Positions 36,012 through 48,286 of a stretch of 64,000 bases of DNA are shown piece after piece; the first letter of the stretch is position 1; the number at the start of each line of letters is the position of its first letter. Source of the DNA: Steromphala cineraria (lineage: Eukaryota > Mollusca > Gastropoda > Trochida > Trochidae); contig OU744720.1 of NCBI GenBank assembly GCA_916613615.1, positions 73,869,338 through 73,933,337 of the forward strand. The letters are read 5' to 3'. The translations under genes were made by a program, and so were the position numbers. A model generated the notes under the pieces. That model did not search any database and was not told where the DNA came from. It saw only the letters and a program-made list of their open reading frames with translations.

Positions 36012-38397
36012 TCTGCGGTAGCGACCAGGAAATTATGTATTGCGTGTCAATAACATTTTTACATTTCGAAATAGATAGTGAAATACATACCCAAATATTT
36101 CTTCTATAACTACTCAAATTTACTATGAATATCAATGAAGCTTTTAGGATGAAATTAATTATCAGTGATAAATTTGTCATGAAAACAGTGAAATTTGCCT
36201 TTCTGTCATTCACTTTTAGAAACCAAGATTTTATACCGATATATTAATTCCATATTGAACTATCATATAAAATAAATTCAATTGATCGCGTAATTTATCT
36301 CTATTTTAATTGTAATTGTCAGTTGAATCTTCTGAAAAAACGTTGCGACGTTTTACCGAGTATTGGAGTTGTAGTTCCGCTGCTTTACCGAGTACGCTCC
36401 GCCGTTTCGTGAGTTTCTTAATACAATACATTCTCTTCTCAGATTTAGAAATCTAAGGATAATACAGATGTGAAATTAACTCATAATGAGACTTTTGATG
36501 ACAATCTTAACTTTCCTGACAAAGTAAAAATGTGCATCGATTCTTATGATACATTGTACGCAAAAATCAACAAATGTTCCGTGTTTTACACACATTAACA
36601 CCTGTTTATGCATAAAGGGGTCAGTCATATTGATGTTTCTTTTTTAATTTACCCATTTCTACTTTAAACAAATATATCTTACCAAACAATAACAGAGCTA
36701 TACTATTTGTTTATGTTCATCAATGCTGTTATGATTTATAATGACAGTTACTTAATCAAAGATGTCACATATTTAAGATGGCGAATACAATTTTAATACT
36801 ACTAAAGTGATCAGTTTCTTTTGCAGATCAGATTGCATTGTGCATGAAATAGAATATACAGCTGCGTATCTTAAGTTTGTTCATTTACCTACGTGTTGTG
36901 CAAATATCATATATGATTGTTATTGACTTAAAGGCATCATAGCATTGCAAAAACGAAACAAATAGTGTTGAAATTTCACGACGTGAGTTAAAAATCAGAT
37001 TGCATTTACAAATTTGTGTGTTTTGCCAAACAGATAAGCGTTACAAGTTTGGCAGGACATTGAAGTGACCAGGGGTCAATATTTCGAAAACACTATTTTT
37101 TATTTTTGTCTCTAAAATAAGTGATCATTAATTTTAGATCCAAGTCATATTAATCTTCTGCACTAACGCATGGTAATTGTGCTGATTTTTATCTTACAAC
37201 TTCTTTATGGAATATTTTAATTGACATTCAAGAAAATCGGAATTTAAAAGAATTTGACCCCATCTATTTATTCAACCATGCCAAATATCAACATTCAGAA
37301 CCATTGACGAGACGATCGCGATATATGGGTTGAGAATGATTATTTTATACATGGAAAATTGGTCATCATTTGTCAGAGCTCCTGGAGTTATTTTATTGAC
37401 GTCCAAACAAAACCCAAATAACATGATAATTGCACTAAGATACACAAGCAAGGGAAACTTATGGTATGCAGCTGAACATTTAAAGTCGGCTATAATTCCC
37501 AGTCAATTAGTAAAGGTGTTAAATAATATATCTGACAAATGATTACAAAAGTTGCATTCACGCGTGTTCAAGTAGATCTATGTTAAGGAGACTTATTTGG
37601 GTTGCGGTTCTGCAAACCAACATTCTGTGGAAACATCTATACACAAATAAAACTGGTAAGAGTTTGAAAAAAGACATAAGTATATTGGTATAGTGACTGA
37701 TTGTGACCATATATAAAATCAGAAACTGAAATCTTAAAAGGCAGAATGACATATTATGACTGTGTCACATATCAAATAATATAAAGCAACTGCATTTGCA
37801 TGGTATTGAAACTAAAGCCTGCACACATCAATACAATTTAGACAATAGTTACATTCTCTAATTTATTATCCTGTTTGATTTTTAGAAATATATAAGTGAT
37901 TATCCTCATTGAAATCAATCGTGTGTATCAACAAAAGTCAAACACCATTGCCAAATATGCAAAACGTTCATGGTTACTTTGAGTCATGGAGTCAATACAG
38001 AGGTAAACCAGTGTCCAAAAGAAACCAAATTGCAAGATAATTTAACCCATCAGTGATTGATATGACTGGAACATACTTACATGATTTCCCCGTAAGAAAA
38101 CTTAAATTGATCATTTCTTGTTTGCGACTGAATCCTCTTTTACAAATTTCATTTATTGATATTATTTTTGTTCAAAAAACTCCCACAACATGTACGAATA
38201 AGAGAATTAATCAGTCAAATGAAATGCATTATACCGAAAACAAATTTTAAAACTTAACTGTCGTTAGTAATCAAAAGTACCAAACAATCTGGCCAAAAAT
38301 ATGAAATTGCGATTTTGGCATCCAGTGTGTTTGAACAGTTATAAAATTATCTGTTCCTAAAGAATGAAATCGTGTTTCTTCATATGCTCTCCTTATT

Positions 38398-38470
38398 AAG
38401 TTCCCCGTAAAGCTTTGCGGGAGACATAATGTTTTCAGTACCGTCCGTGGTTCCGTGTTATCGTGATTCC
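38398..38470 (+). repeat. Hairpin-head repeat fragment inside the 3.56-kb element
   Basis: ttccccgtaaagctttgcgg then gagacataatg and ccgtccgtggttccg; it resembles the head of the element at 19966. It shows insertion of one repeat type into another. Confidence 0.5.
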
Positions 38471-38553
38471 GAAATGCTTCCGTTTCAAAAGTATATACTA
38501 TTCTGTGATGTCAATGTGATGTGTAGCTGTGGCACCCACTGTACACAGGAAAG

Positions 38554-38679
38554 CGATATTGTAAATAAAATGTAGGTAAAACGTAGGTAAGAAAGACCCG
38601 TCCCCTCTATAATACTCTATTTATAGGGGGGACGGGTCTTTCTTACCCACGTTTTACCTACATTTTATTTACAATATCG
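38554..38679. mobile_element. 126-base near-perfect palindrome
   Basis: The arms 38554-38612 and 38621-38679 are 59 bases each with only two mismatches, around an 8-base loop (tactctat). The outer end is CGATATTGTAAATAAAATG and the inner part GAAAGACCCGTCCCC. Such low divergence suggests recent origin or gene conversion. No target duplication is evident. If transcribed, it would form a long hairpin RNA. Confidence 0.9.
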
Positions 38680-38726
38680 GGTTCTTGTGCCATTGTATCC
38701 CCAGAAGTAGAAACACTTTCTTCTGT

Positions 38727-38990
38727 TTATTTTTTTTGATTTCTGAACTTTTTCGCAGGGCTATTGAAAAATGGCAGGGATAGTTTATTTGTATTAGGAT
38801 CTGCCAATTCTTCATCAAATGAACACGACATATCACATCCTCTCTTTCCATATCGGATGGAACGATAAACAAGTTTTTCTTTCTTGAAAAAGTCAATTTC
38901 TTCTTCATTGTTGTCAACAATACAGTGTTGAACCGCAATAGTTGAATTCTCAAGGGTTTTTGACAGTAGAAACACTTGATATCTACTCAT
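38727..38990 (-). CDS. Small frame inside the 3.56-kb element (possible remnant of an element gene)
   Basis: An ATG-started frame of 87 codons, about 400 bases inside the right end and reading toward the element's centre. It has mixed polar composition (SRYQVFLLSKTLENSTIAV near the start; NSPAKKFRNQKK at the end) and looks more protein-like than most frames here. I do not recognise a domain. It could be the first exon of a lost element protein, or chance. Confidence 0.2.
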   Translation of the reverse strand: MSRYQVFLLSKTLENSTIAVQHCIVDNNEEEIDFFKKEKLVYRSIRYGKRGCDMSCSFDEELADPNTNKLSLPFFNSPAKKFRNQKK

Positions 38991-39398
38991 ACCTCAGTAA
39001 AGAAATGTGAACTCGGTACATACGCGGAACATCCAACTCGGTATATTGCGGAGCATAACTCGCCCAATGTCGGAACACCCCATTTTTAGAATTTTGTGAA
39101 TATCTTTAAGAAGCGTCATCCAAGAATGACGTCTTAAAGAATTTAGGAAACTTGCGTCTTCAAGAAAATGGTGCATTTTCATTTTCGACAGTTTGAATGA
39201 TAATTTTGATTTTACAAGTGTTTTATTCAATATATTAAGCTTATTCCATTTATAGTTTACTAAATTGATTTTTCATACATAAAATTACATGATGCATTTG
39301 TTACCACATGAATACTGTACAAGAAATTAAACTTAATCTTATAACATATGCTTACATTCATTGGTACGCTCACTAAACATGACCAGAGGGTGTTTATA

Positions 39399-39486
39399 AA
39401 ACTCGCGAACAGATGTAGCATTACTTAAAATAGTAACAAAAACTCGGTACAATGTCATTTTAGCTGGAACAAGCTTCCCGGGAGTG
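39399..39486 (-). repeat. Right terminal inverted repeat of the 3.56-kb element
   Basis: Reverse complement of the left end, with single-base differences and one extra T. It ends in GGGAGTG, followed at once by the ATAAC duplication. Confidence 0.9.
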
Positions 39487-39491
39487 ATAAC

Positions 39492-42110
39492 GCTCTGAAT
39501 GACCGAGAGTCGAACCAGTACTATCTCAGAACAGTACAGTTGTCAAATAGGCCTTTTATCTGACACGACAAGAGTTATTTCCCTTAGATTGCAAATGCCC
39601 ATGGATTTTATTGTTCAATGCTGCTGCGGCAATGGTGACCCATCTTCTAACTAATAACGTATAAACATTGCAGTTTATTTCAGTCGTATAGTAAAGTTAT
39701 TTAAGACTTATATATATTGAAAACAAATTGTAAACTTAAACCTCCATTTAGTCTACAGTATATATAAGTTATTGAAGAGTAACATCTATTTGAAACAAAT
39801 TGTTAAGTTACACCTCAGCAAATACTACATTACATATATTTTTATGTTATTACATATTGGGTCCTAATAATATGTAATTTGGAATTAATTTTAGGCCACG
39901 TAATTAAACATCACAATTAAAGTCTGAACTTTAGAGAGTATGGACATAGCGAATGTTATGTATTACATTATTGCGGGATCATTATGAGTTGGACTAGAGC
40001 TGTAGAAAAACTTCTTAGTATGAAATACTCTTTAGACATATGATTCTGTCCTGTATTTTAAGCTTTATTCATTTATTTCTATACCATAACAAAAACTATT
40101 AATTTGAAAAGAACTAGACAGATTAATCGTCATTTTTATCATTGTTTTACCATTTATTATTATAATTGTTCATTAAACACTCAACGTTTTGTTCCCAAAA
40201 GCTTATAAGGATTTTTCAAAAGTTTACTGAAATTTTCGAAAACATGGTATTCTAATGGGACATTATTTGCCACTATCAGTTAGGTACTGGATGTAAAAAA
40301 ATATTGGTTCGAATACAGGTCACAGGTCAGTTACAAAAAGATACATACATAATAAATATACATGAGTAAAACTGGCATCCAGGCATAAATTGGCTTTTGA
40401 GACGTCGGCAATATAGCATTTGAGTTATCATGAGACATCTTTTTAAATAAAAAAAAATCAAATGACTAATCTCGAAAATGAACAAGAATTTGTACTGAAA
40501 CATGAAGTGTGGTCGAAAAAAACATACCAAGACAAAATGTAAGCTGTTAACGTTCAGTCGCTTGACGCAATTATCAGTTTATCAAGTCCTATGACACATT
40601 GTCAGTTTGTAGGTGTTGAAATGTCGAACTGCAAACTGATTTTCACACTAGAATTGGTAGGTAAGTATAGGACATTAATTACTATGACAACCGTTGCCAG
40701 GTGATCGCGTGCTCAGTGTCGTAAAGTGGTAAGTTTAATGTCATCTATCATGTGTCCAGTCTCTAACAAACACGGGAGGAAATGAACTGTTAAGTCCGGA
40801 TATATTTCATTTCAGGTGGTGATGGTACAGGTCGTGTCATTAACACCAGCTCTATCCGCGGGAGGTTAAAAGTTAATTAAGTTTTGTGAATGAACTTGTT
40901 TAAGGGTGAACTATAATTCAGACCAAACCTGTTGGATATTAATTTTAACACGACTTAAGCCAACAACGGTGTTTGACAAATGCTTTCTTTAAATTACATG
41001 TATTGAGTGAATTGTATATAGGAAAATTATTAGGATCATTATTTGACAAATACTTTGTTTTAGTGCCACGTGTTAAGTGAACTTTTATAGGTAAAAACAT
41101 AGGAAGACGATGAATGGCATCCAGACAGTTATTAAGACTCAAAAGTAACATCATTAAAGCATTTGAAGAAATTGTAATGTGGACCCGAGAGGCAATCTAT
41201 ATCCGACCTTTACGCTACTTTGAGAGCGATAAAAAAAATCAGGCCTCGATATCGGTATCATACTCGGAGGACGAAACCGATATGATCCAATGATTTCACA
41301 ACTGTTTTATGTTGTCATTTATGACATCAGAATTAAACTTAAACTGGAATTAAAGGAAATACTGAGACTTCTGTTATTCAATTTTGAAAAGCTCTTTAAA
41401 AATACCTAACGCTGAAAAACACGATCGTTTTTTTTTCAATATCCGTGCATTTAGACAATAGTCTTCATAAAATTGGGGAAAAATCATCCTGCTACATCAA
41501 CGTATGTCTCCGAGCATAACGCGGACACATATACGCTGATGTTGCAAGATCGGAAAAATACAAGAAGGTCATTTTCCCAAAACAATACCAGTATTTAAAT
41601 CTATTTAGTGTCTTTTAACTCTGTGAACTTAATGTGTACTTTTTCATTCAAATTAATAAGGGACTCTTTCCAAAAATTACAAAAATGTGCTTTCTGTACA
41701 GCTCACATTTCCAATTATCATTCATTTCAGAACCAGAAAATAGTTTGTAAGAAAGTAGTTTGCATTCATTGGGCAACAATGAACATTTTCCTGACTGAAG
41801 TCTTTTGTTGGGAAGTATATGCAGGAGTAAGCATATAGCCTAATCCAAAATGCTATGGTTTTCATAATTATTAGTATATATCAGAAATTCTTAAGTCTTC
41901 TCTTTCATTCCAACCAAAGTAAGACATTGGTTTAGACGTTTTACATTGGCAACGGAAAAACTTTATTTAGGTTACTTCAGAAAGCCAATGTTGAGTTATA
42001 CACTACGTGGTTTGGTAAACGAAAATATTTTCTCAAGATCATCCGTTGTACTCGAAAATACTCGTTAGACGGTCCCTTGTTTGATATTAACAGGTATTTA
42101 ATGGAATTAA
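39492..42110. other. Intergenic sequence, no clear gene
   Basis: AT-rich. It holds one 13-mer copy (39573-39585) and an imperfect foldback at about 41490-41546 (ACATCAACGTATG with TATACGCTGATGT). A possible acceptor at 40815 followed by a short open stretch was judged too weak to call. Confidence 0.45.
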
Positions 42111-42117
42111 TCCGCGT

Positions 42118-42134
42118 CCAATGAGGGTATAAAG
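42118..42134 (+). promoter_or_regulatory. CCAAT/TATA promoter candidate
   Basis: CCAAT at 42118-42122 and TATAAAG at 42128-42134 precede the short frame that starts at 42170. The predicted transcription start is near 42158-42165. The CCAAT box is closer to TATA than usual. Confidence 0.3.
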
Positions 42135-42169
42135 TCGCCAGAATGAAAACAGTGTGTATAGTTTGACTT

Positions 42170-42265
42170 ATGACGGACAGAGAGACAGGGAGCGCCAACA
42201 ACAGCTATACACTGGCGGAGAACCGGGGATTAATTCCTCATGAAGTCAGACAAATGGAGCAGTGA
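42170..42265 (+). CDS. 31-residue short frame downstream of TATA-like box
   Basis: ATG at 42170 and TGA at 42263-42265. The residues start MTDRETGSANNSYTLAENRG and continue with GLIPHEVRQMEQ, an ordinary soluble composition in a locally GC-richer patch. It could be a small ORF, a first exon whose donor I did not find, or chance. No family recognised. Confidence 0.2.
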   Translation: MTDRETGSANNSYTLAENRGLIPHEVRQMEQ

Positions 42266-42912
42266 AATACAACGTGTCGCCTCCTCTTGTTTCGGTGACT
42301 TCTTGAGATTAGTGGGTCAGCCCTGGCGTCAAAGAGACAAGGTCGGGAATGGAACTGGTTAGAGTGTAACTGAGATCTTGTCCATTCATTGGATTCTCTA
42401 CATTTCCATGTGTTCGTCTTTCAGGCAGGCTATCTAGCTAATCTGTTCCCCTTGAGATCCCCTGCCAAGGACACCTCCAAGACATAGCGATAAATTCGCC
42501 AATCCAATTACTCTGATTGTAGAGTAAGGCAAGTCCAGCATAAAGGGTGAGATCGTGAAATACGACTAAGATCCGCAATAGAGTTGCATTCCAGGAAGAT
42601 TAGTGAGTGTAGGGACTCAGTCAGGTGGAGCCTTCCATTGGGGAGCACGAAGCGTAGACAACTCTCTAGTTCCGGTGTGCGACCCTCAATGGCCGAGCAG
42701 TCAACTCGGAGCGCCATCTACACTACGTCTAATCCCAGGGCCTCAAATCACTCATTAATGTAGTGCAGGGCGAGTGGCGGTCCTTCAAACAGTAGCCCGT
42801 TATTCTGCCCAACTTGGTTTGAAAACAGAGTATCGTGTTGACATTTGGCGCTCACTCACCCAGCTAACCTGCCCTGACAGCTGTTTGGTTGTGAGGATTC
42901 TTCCTGTCCCGG

Positions 42913-42967
42913 CCAATCAGAGAGTGTCAGGTTGAAGACGACAGTTGACTGGGTGGAAGCTCCGCCC
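42913..42967 (+). promoter_or_regulatory. CCAAT plus GC-box promoter candidate
   Basis: GGCCAATCAG (CCAAT at 42913-42917) and CCGCCC (42962-42967) lie 45 bases apart in a patch of balanced composition (42800-43250). GGCGGGAGA, E2F-like, lies about 150 bases further on. No downstream exon could be assigned. Confidence 0.25.
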
Positions 42968-43369
42968 GAGTCCTCTGCAGTGTCTTGTCACCAGCAGACC
43001 AACTCAGGCGCGGAACCCACTCATCTTCTGGATAGAGGAAATCTTGATAGAATCGACATACAAAGAAAGAGGATCATAAGCCATTTGTGTAGGTATACTT
43101 TTCAGTGGACGTCTTCAAGCGTGGCGGGAGATAAGTGTCTCCAATTACACGGTTTCTAATGCTAACTCCCTCTTGTATTCGTTATCAAGCACGCTGAGGA
43201 CCTTGTCCCTTGTGCTCTGTGTGTAAATTGTGGACTTGTCTCTTTGATCAGGGAAAACATGGTCAATTACAGATTCCTTTTGCCCGACAACTGCCTAGCT
43301 GCTTGTAGAACGGGTTGTGAGGTTGGGGAGACGAGAAGGACTAGAGGGGCATGATCTTTCCCTCTCTCT

Positions 43370-45060
43370 GCCCCCACACCCCCATCTGTCTACCCTTCCC
43401 CAGCCCACACCTGCCCCCTCCCTCCACAGAAACTAAATACCAAACTACCTAAGCTTTTAAACAGCCTAATCCTCTTTCATACGTTCAGTCTCGCATTATA
43501 CCCTTCACCAAACTCTTAGCCGGGCATCAGGACTTGCCATACGTATTATCAGGCTTTATTTGATCCCTGATCACCGCCTAGAAATACTTACTATAAACAC
43601 TTTAATAACAATTCAAGCAAGTAACCTAAAGCCTAAATCTATCATCTCACTTTACGGCGGATTAGAACGCAAACAATATGTATCTCCATCTGCTCGTTCA
43701 CCCAGATAGCAATGTTCTTCTCCTTGCTTCTTCAATCTCCTCGTGATGTGACCCACAGTATCAAACTGTCTTTCCTTTTCTCACTTTCAAACACCCATAT
43801 ATTCACAGAGGACCCAATTGCAACGATGTTTTGATTCAGTTGTACACGTATATTCAAATATTCTTATAGCACTTGCATCTCGTCATGTCTCTTCTCTTGT
43901 AATTTAACTCTAGTTTTACATCAGTCTCTAACTGTCTGTCTACTTACCCTCCCACCTAAACTAAAATTTAGTCTATGAAATATTCAAAATAATTACTGTA
44001 CCTTCATTTATATTATTTTATTTCTTGAGGCTCAGTCAATCTAGACTTGCAGAATTTAGACCTAGACTGTTTAAAGGCGCATATATAATACACAGTCATG
44101 AAGCAGGACTACCTCCTACCCATCAACCTTCTCTTCACGACCCTCCAAACTGCATGTCGAAACTCTACAAGCCCGTTAGTCAGCATCCCTCCTGTAACCG
44201 TCTTCACCAACCTCCAGCTCTATCTACACTTGTTGTGACGTCACTATATATATATTTTTTTTTCTTGGGGAAGTTACTTTTAGTAATTGTCTTCTGTCCA
44301 ACAGGACATGGAAATTACTTAAGTAATGTCCCAAGAATGCAAGCTGTTATCGTGCCCTCTTAAAATAACGAATGTTATGGTTAGTCAAACTAAGTAATTT
44401 CTACTCCAAAAATGTTGGCGATATAAAATTTGGACCCCGTATACACGGCCACACACACCAATCCCGACACTACCACTGTACCACAGCAACTGAGTTGAAA
44501 TATTGTTATCATAGACCCTTTTGGGTTCGTTTTGCTTCGAACACAATCCCCTCTCGCGTAATCAGTCAAACACAACGTAAAATGAGTTTGTGGTCTATAA
44601 GATAAATAATATGTTTCCCCTCTTTATTATCAATCTGTCTGTCTCTGTATTCCGAATAACCTTTTTTTCACCTACCCAATTTCAACCTCTGCATTGGGAA
44701 TCTGACCAGCTATCTACTCATCTACCCTTCATACTCTGTTTTTCATACAGAACCAGCTCAAGATTCCCCTACCCTTCGTTTTGGCTTCGCCTACTATACC
44801 CTTTAACCTGTATCTCCACCTACCAACTGAACCCATGGCTACCATCCCAGGTCTGTCTCTGTCTCTCTCTCCAACCTTATAACCTCCCCTACAACCTCTG
44901 TCTTCCATTACGTTCCACCCCATGGACTGCATCACCCTCACCTAACTCTGTCTCACACATCCGCAATATCCACCTCAACCAACTTCATATCTTTACTTCT
45001 CACGTACTGCTTGACTCGCCCATCCGCTCCGCTCCGCTTCCTGCGACTCTACATAAAGTA
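43370..45060. repeat. Pyrimidine-rich low-complexity stretch
   Basis: Long runs of C/T on the + strand (for example cccccacacccccatctgtc and gtctctgtctctctctccaa), interrupted by the dispersed repeat at 43956-44111. The bias creates long open frames (one of 171 codons at 44590-45105) rich in Ser, Pro, Leu and Thr, which I regard as artefacts. Confidence 0.7.
43956..44111 (+). repeat. Dispersed repeat, copy 2 (CTAGACTTGCAGAATTTAG family)
   Basis: Matches 8276-8500 without that copy's internal duplications, so it is probably closer to the ancestral form. It ends with ACACAGTCATGAAGCAGGAC. Confidence 0.78.
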
Positions 45061-47638
45061 TCACCCTGCTTATTTAGCCATTCAACGGTCGCACGGGGGA
45101 CTTAGGCCATCATTGTGTGTGATTATGTAGACATGACAGTTTTTGCTTGCCAGTGTCTGGTGTGTCCAGACTGATTGTAGCATCTCTGCCCTGGTGTAAT
45201 TATAAGTTGTGGTACACCACTGCCTCGCCCCGCCATTAACACGGCTGAGTGTGACACCACCCCACAATTGGAGACCAGAGGGGGGAGGTGACGTGTTGGG
45301 GAGGGGCATTTACACAAGGAATTACTGATGATCGTTTTGGGGGAGCCGTGATGCTTGAAGTTCTAGATTGATGGACGGTAGCTCCAGGGTTGATAGATTA
45401 GCCTTAATTGTAGACAGGAATATCCTTTCATGTTTTCAATACATATTTTCGTGAAACGTTTTACAACTGTATAATTTAATTGAAAGTATACGGCTTGTCT
45501 AATCTATATTTTTCGTCGGTACAACATCAAACTACTTCCAAGTTCTTACTGACATGACAATCGGCTATTATCACTTACATGTTGATCTGTTATATTTTCC
45601 CAAGGGGAAAGGGTCACTCACAGATATGAACTAATTACAGATTCTGACAATTGTCTTGTCGGTGACTGTTTTCTATCAAGTCATTTTTTTCTAATGGGAA
45701 GACCTAGTTAGACATTTTACATTGACCATGCTAATACGTACAAATATATAAGTAACTAGTGGATGGAAGTCCGAACTCAATTCCTTCGCTGCGTTATGTT
45801 TCAACCATGACAATGTAAGAAAAATAGCTACTATTAAAAGTAGGATTTGGTAAAAAAAAAAGAAATTTCAATATTTATCATTTCGGTTCATAAGTTAGAA
45901 AAAGAACCACTCGAGCTTAAATTTTTTTTCCCAACCTTCAACTCATTAAACGGAATTTTTTGGAAGTGTTTTACCTTCACGTACAAATCGTTTTGAAGAG
46001 CACATGGCAATAATTAGAAAGTCAATACGGGTTTAATTGGAATTTATGATACCAAAGTAATATATTGAAATTAACAATCAGTGAACTGTGAGCTAAGTCA
46101 ATTATCAATAATGACCTGTTTATTTCGTTGTTCATTAAATCTTCAGATCAACTTTCTGCTATCTGACCAGGTGTGGTGTTATTGAAATTGATATAGGGCA
46201 TGGAAGTCATATGATTCAGAGATTATTAGGCGATATTCATAAAAGGCAAAACAATGGTAGTGCAATTTCTTGCTGAAATACATAATTTATAGCTCATATT
46301 TATTCATAGGCGACAGAATGTTCAAGGGGATTAGATTTTCTCGCGGAGATCTCAGTTACTCAAAGCTGTCTCCTATTGTAGTAGACGCTGTTAAGAATGA
46401 AAATACGTTTGTTGTTAGATTCAAGTGAAATTAAATTCGTCAGATATAATAAAAGGGTTATATCAATTTTCATAATCGTATGTTACTTGAGAAATAAAAA
46501 AAACGGATTACGCATAGGACACAGCTATAATATATTTGATTTACTAATATGTACTGGAAGTCAAAATCTTAAATTCTTAAAGCTATGGGTCTGGTCCTGA
46601 ATCACCACTTTTCATTATAAAAGTTTAGATCTTATTTAGTAAGTCTAGCAATCTAGAATATAAAAAAAAGAATAAAATTTTAACCTCGGGATGAGTAAAT
46701 TTGAAAATAAGTAAGTTTTATCTATCTGGTATGCCATGTGTTACACATCCAGTATGTATACATACTCCAATTAAACAGCCAGAAAGGTGTACATGCATGT
46801 CCTATATAAGCATCTAGGATTGTGTGCAATATGTTTTCACTATATATTCATTAATCATAATTCCCTCTTTTAGCGTCGAGAACATGGACGCGTGATCAGT
46901 TTTTTTCAGCAAAAACATTAAAAAATGAACTTCATTCTTGTAGTTCCCCTATACCAAACTTTCCTGTACTTCATATTCACATAATAACGTGGTTACTTCC
47001 ATACGATTAATTACAATCTCATTAAGTTTTTCACTAAGCCCCCATGACACACCAGTTACCTAATCACTTCATTCGTCACTTCATCACCACACACGATTCT
47101 CACTCACATTTCCTTTAAACTTTCCCCTCTGTGGCTGCGATAGATTCACATCCTTTTACGCATGCTAACAAAATGAAAAAATGCTCGGTGAATTTACATC
47201 AAGGAAAGGAGCATTAAGACGCAACAATAAAAAGCTAACACTGTTCAGATTACTTCTGACGTTTATTATTTTAAAGGCGTCATGGTTCTCCATAAACACT
47301 GGTCGTGCTCTCCTCTGGGACACGGGGTTTAATGTTTGACCAAATATAATTCCCTCAAATCTAAATATTAGTTTGCTCTGATAGAGCCGCCGGCTTCTAT
47401 AAAGCTTGAAACTTAATTTTAGCATTATTTCCTTCCACGCCAACAGAATAGATCTTTTATTTGAATCGAAGTGGTATGAAAACATTTAATGAAAAGAAAT
47501 GTGCATTTTGATTTGAAATCCTTTAAGCGTAGTCCGCCATGAACCCATTCTGTACATGACAAGTGTGTCTGTCAGGGACTAAATTTAGTTTCTAAAATGA
47601 AAATACGCATTAAATACAGCTATCTACCATTGAAATTG
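45061..47638. other. Intergenic sequence, no clear feature
   Basis: AT-rich except 45100-45310. No gene supported. Confidence 0.5.
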
Positions 47639-47715
47639 AAAGGAGCCCCCTGAATCTGTTCATTTTCAACTGCAGTTATCTAGACTTGCTACAATAACAT
47701 AGACTTGCATGGGGC
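47639..47715 (-). repeat. Short dispersed repeat, AAGTCTAGAT...GGGCTCCTTTTT family, copy C
   Basis: Reverse copy: aaggagccccctgaat, then atctagacttgctacaa and atagacttgcatgg. Confidence 0.6.
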
Positions 47716-48286
47716 TATAAAGATATTTTGTTTCAGGGGCTGTTAAAAATTGGGCAGACTATTGCAGGGTCAGAAGGGGGATTTTCATATTTATGAAACA
47801 TCCTTATTTGGTAAGGCGATAAAACATATTCATGTTGTAAATGCGTATAAATACAAAATGAAACATAAGTCCTTGCTGAGAGAAAGTGCCTTTTAATGTC
47901 TCTTACAATTGAAAAGAAGAAATAGCTATGTCTGTGACATCCGTATACTGCAGGGGTCTCAAATCTAGATTACTTTGAGTGGTAAATTTGTTGTGCATGG
48001 TCATGTAACTTGTGTTTTGTACGTTTTGAGTATTTACTATAATCAACATATGTCGCTTAACTTCTTTGAAATACATTCTAGAAGCTGACTCGATGAATAA
48101 TTACAAGTTTTTATGAATAGTCAACTTCTCTATTGCAGAAATTCATGCAATAAAGAAGTTGACTGTCTATGATAACATTATCTTCATCTATGCTTTGAAG
48201 CCGTTGGCCGTCTTTCTGAAATTGCAAGTCCATCTTCAAACAACAATCCCCATCATCATCCCCCACTATCCGACCATCCACAACGG

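Larger units (their letters stand above)
35924..39486. mobile_element. 3.56-kb DNA transposon-like element with long TIRs and ATAAC target duplication
   Basis: The left end (CACTCCCGGGAAGCTGGTTC onward) and the reverse complement of the right end (CACTCCCGGGAAGCTTGTTC onward) match over about 85-90 bases with a handful of differences. ATAAC directly flanks both ends (35919-35923 and 39487-39491). TACCGAGT recurs near both ends in inverted orientation. Inside there is no full transposase, only short frames such as 38727-38990 on the minus strand, so the copy is non-autonomous or heavily degraded. A 5-base duplication with CAC..GTG ends fits few families; Transib also makes 5-base duplications and starts CAC, but the rest of its end motif does not match. 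Confidence 0.88.

Noticed and set aside
36213..38250. Transposase gene inside the 3.56-kb element
   Set aside because: Only frames of under 100 codons, on mixed strands, with no DDE-type pattern seen.
35924..39486. Assigning the element to Transib, CACTA or Polinton
   Set aside because: CACTA makes 3-base duplications, Polintons make 6-base ones and start AG; Transib agrees in duplication length and CAC only.
40816..40864. Possible exon after acceptor tttcatttcag with a short open stretch (GDGTGRVINTSSIRG)
   Set aside because: Only about 16 codons, weak donor, no partner exons or recognisable protein.
44590..45105. Longest open frame in the window (171 codons, + strand)
   Set aside because: It lies in a pyrimidine-biased stretch, is dominated by Ser/Pro/Leu/Thr, has no domain and no splice signals; the bias explains the lack of stops.
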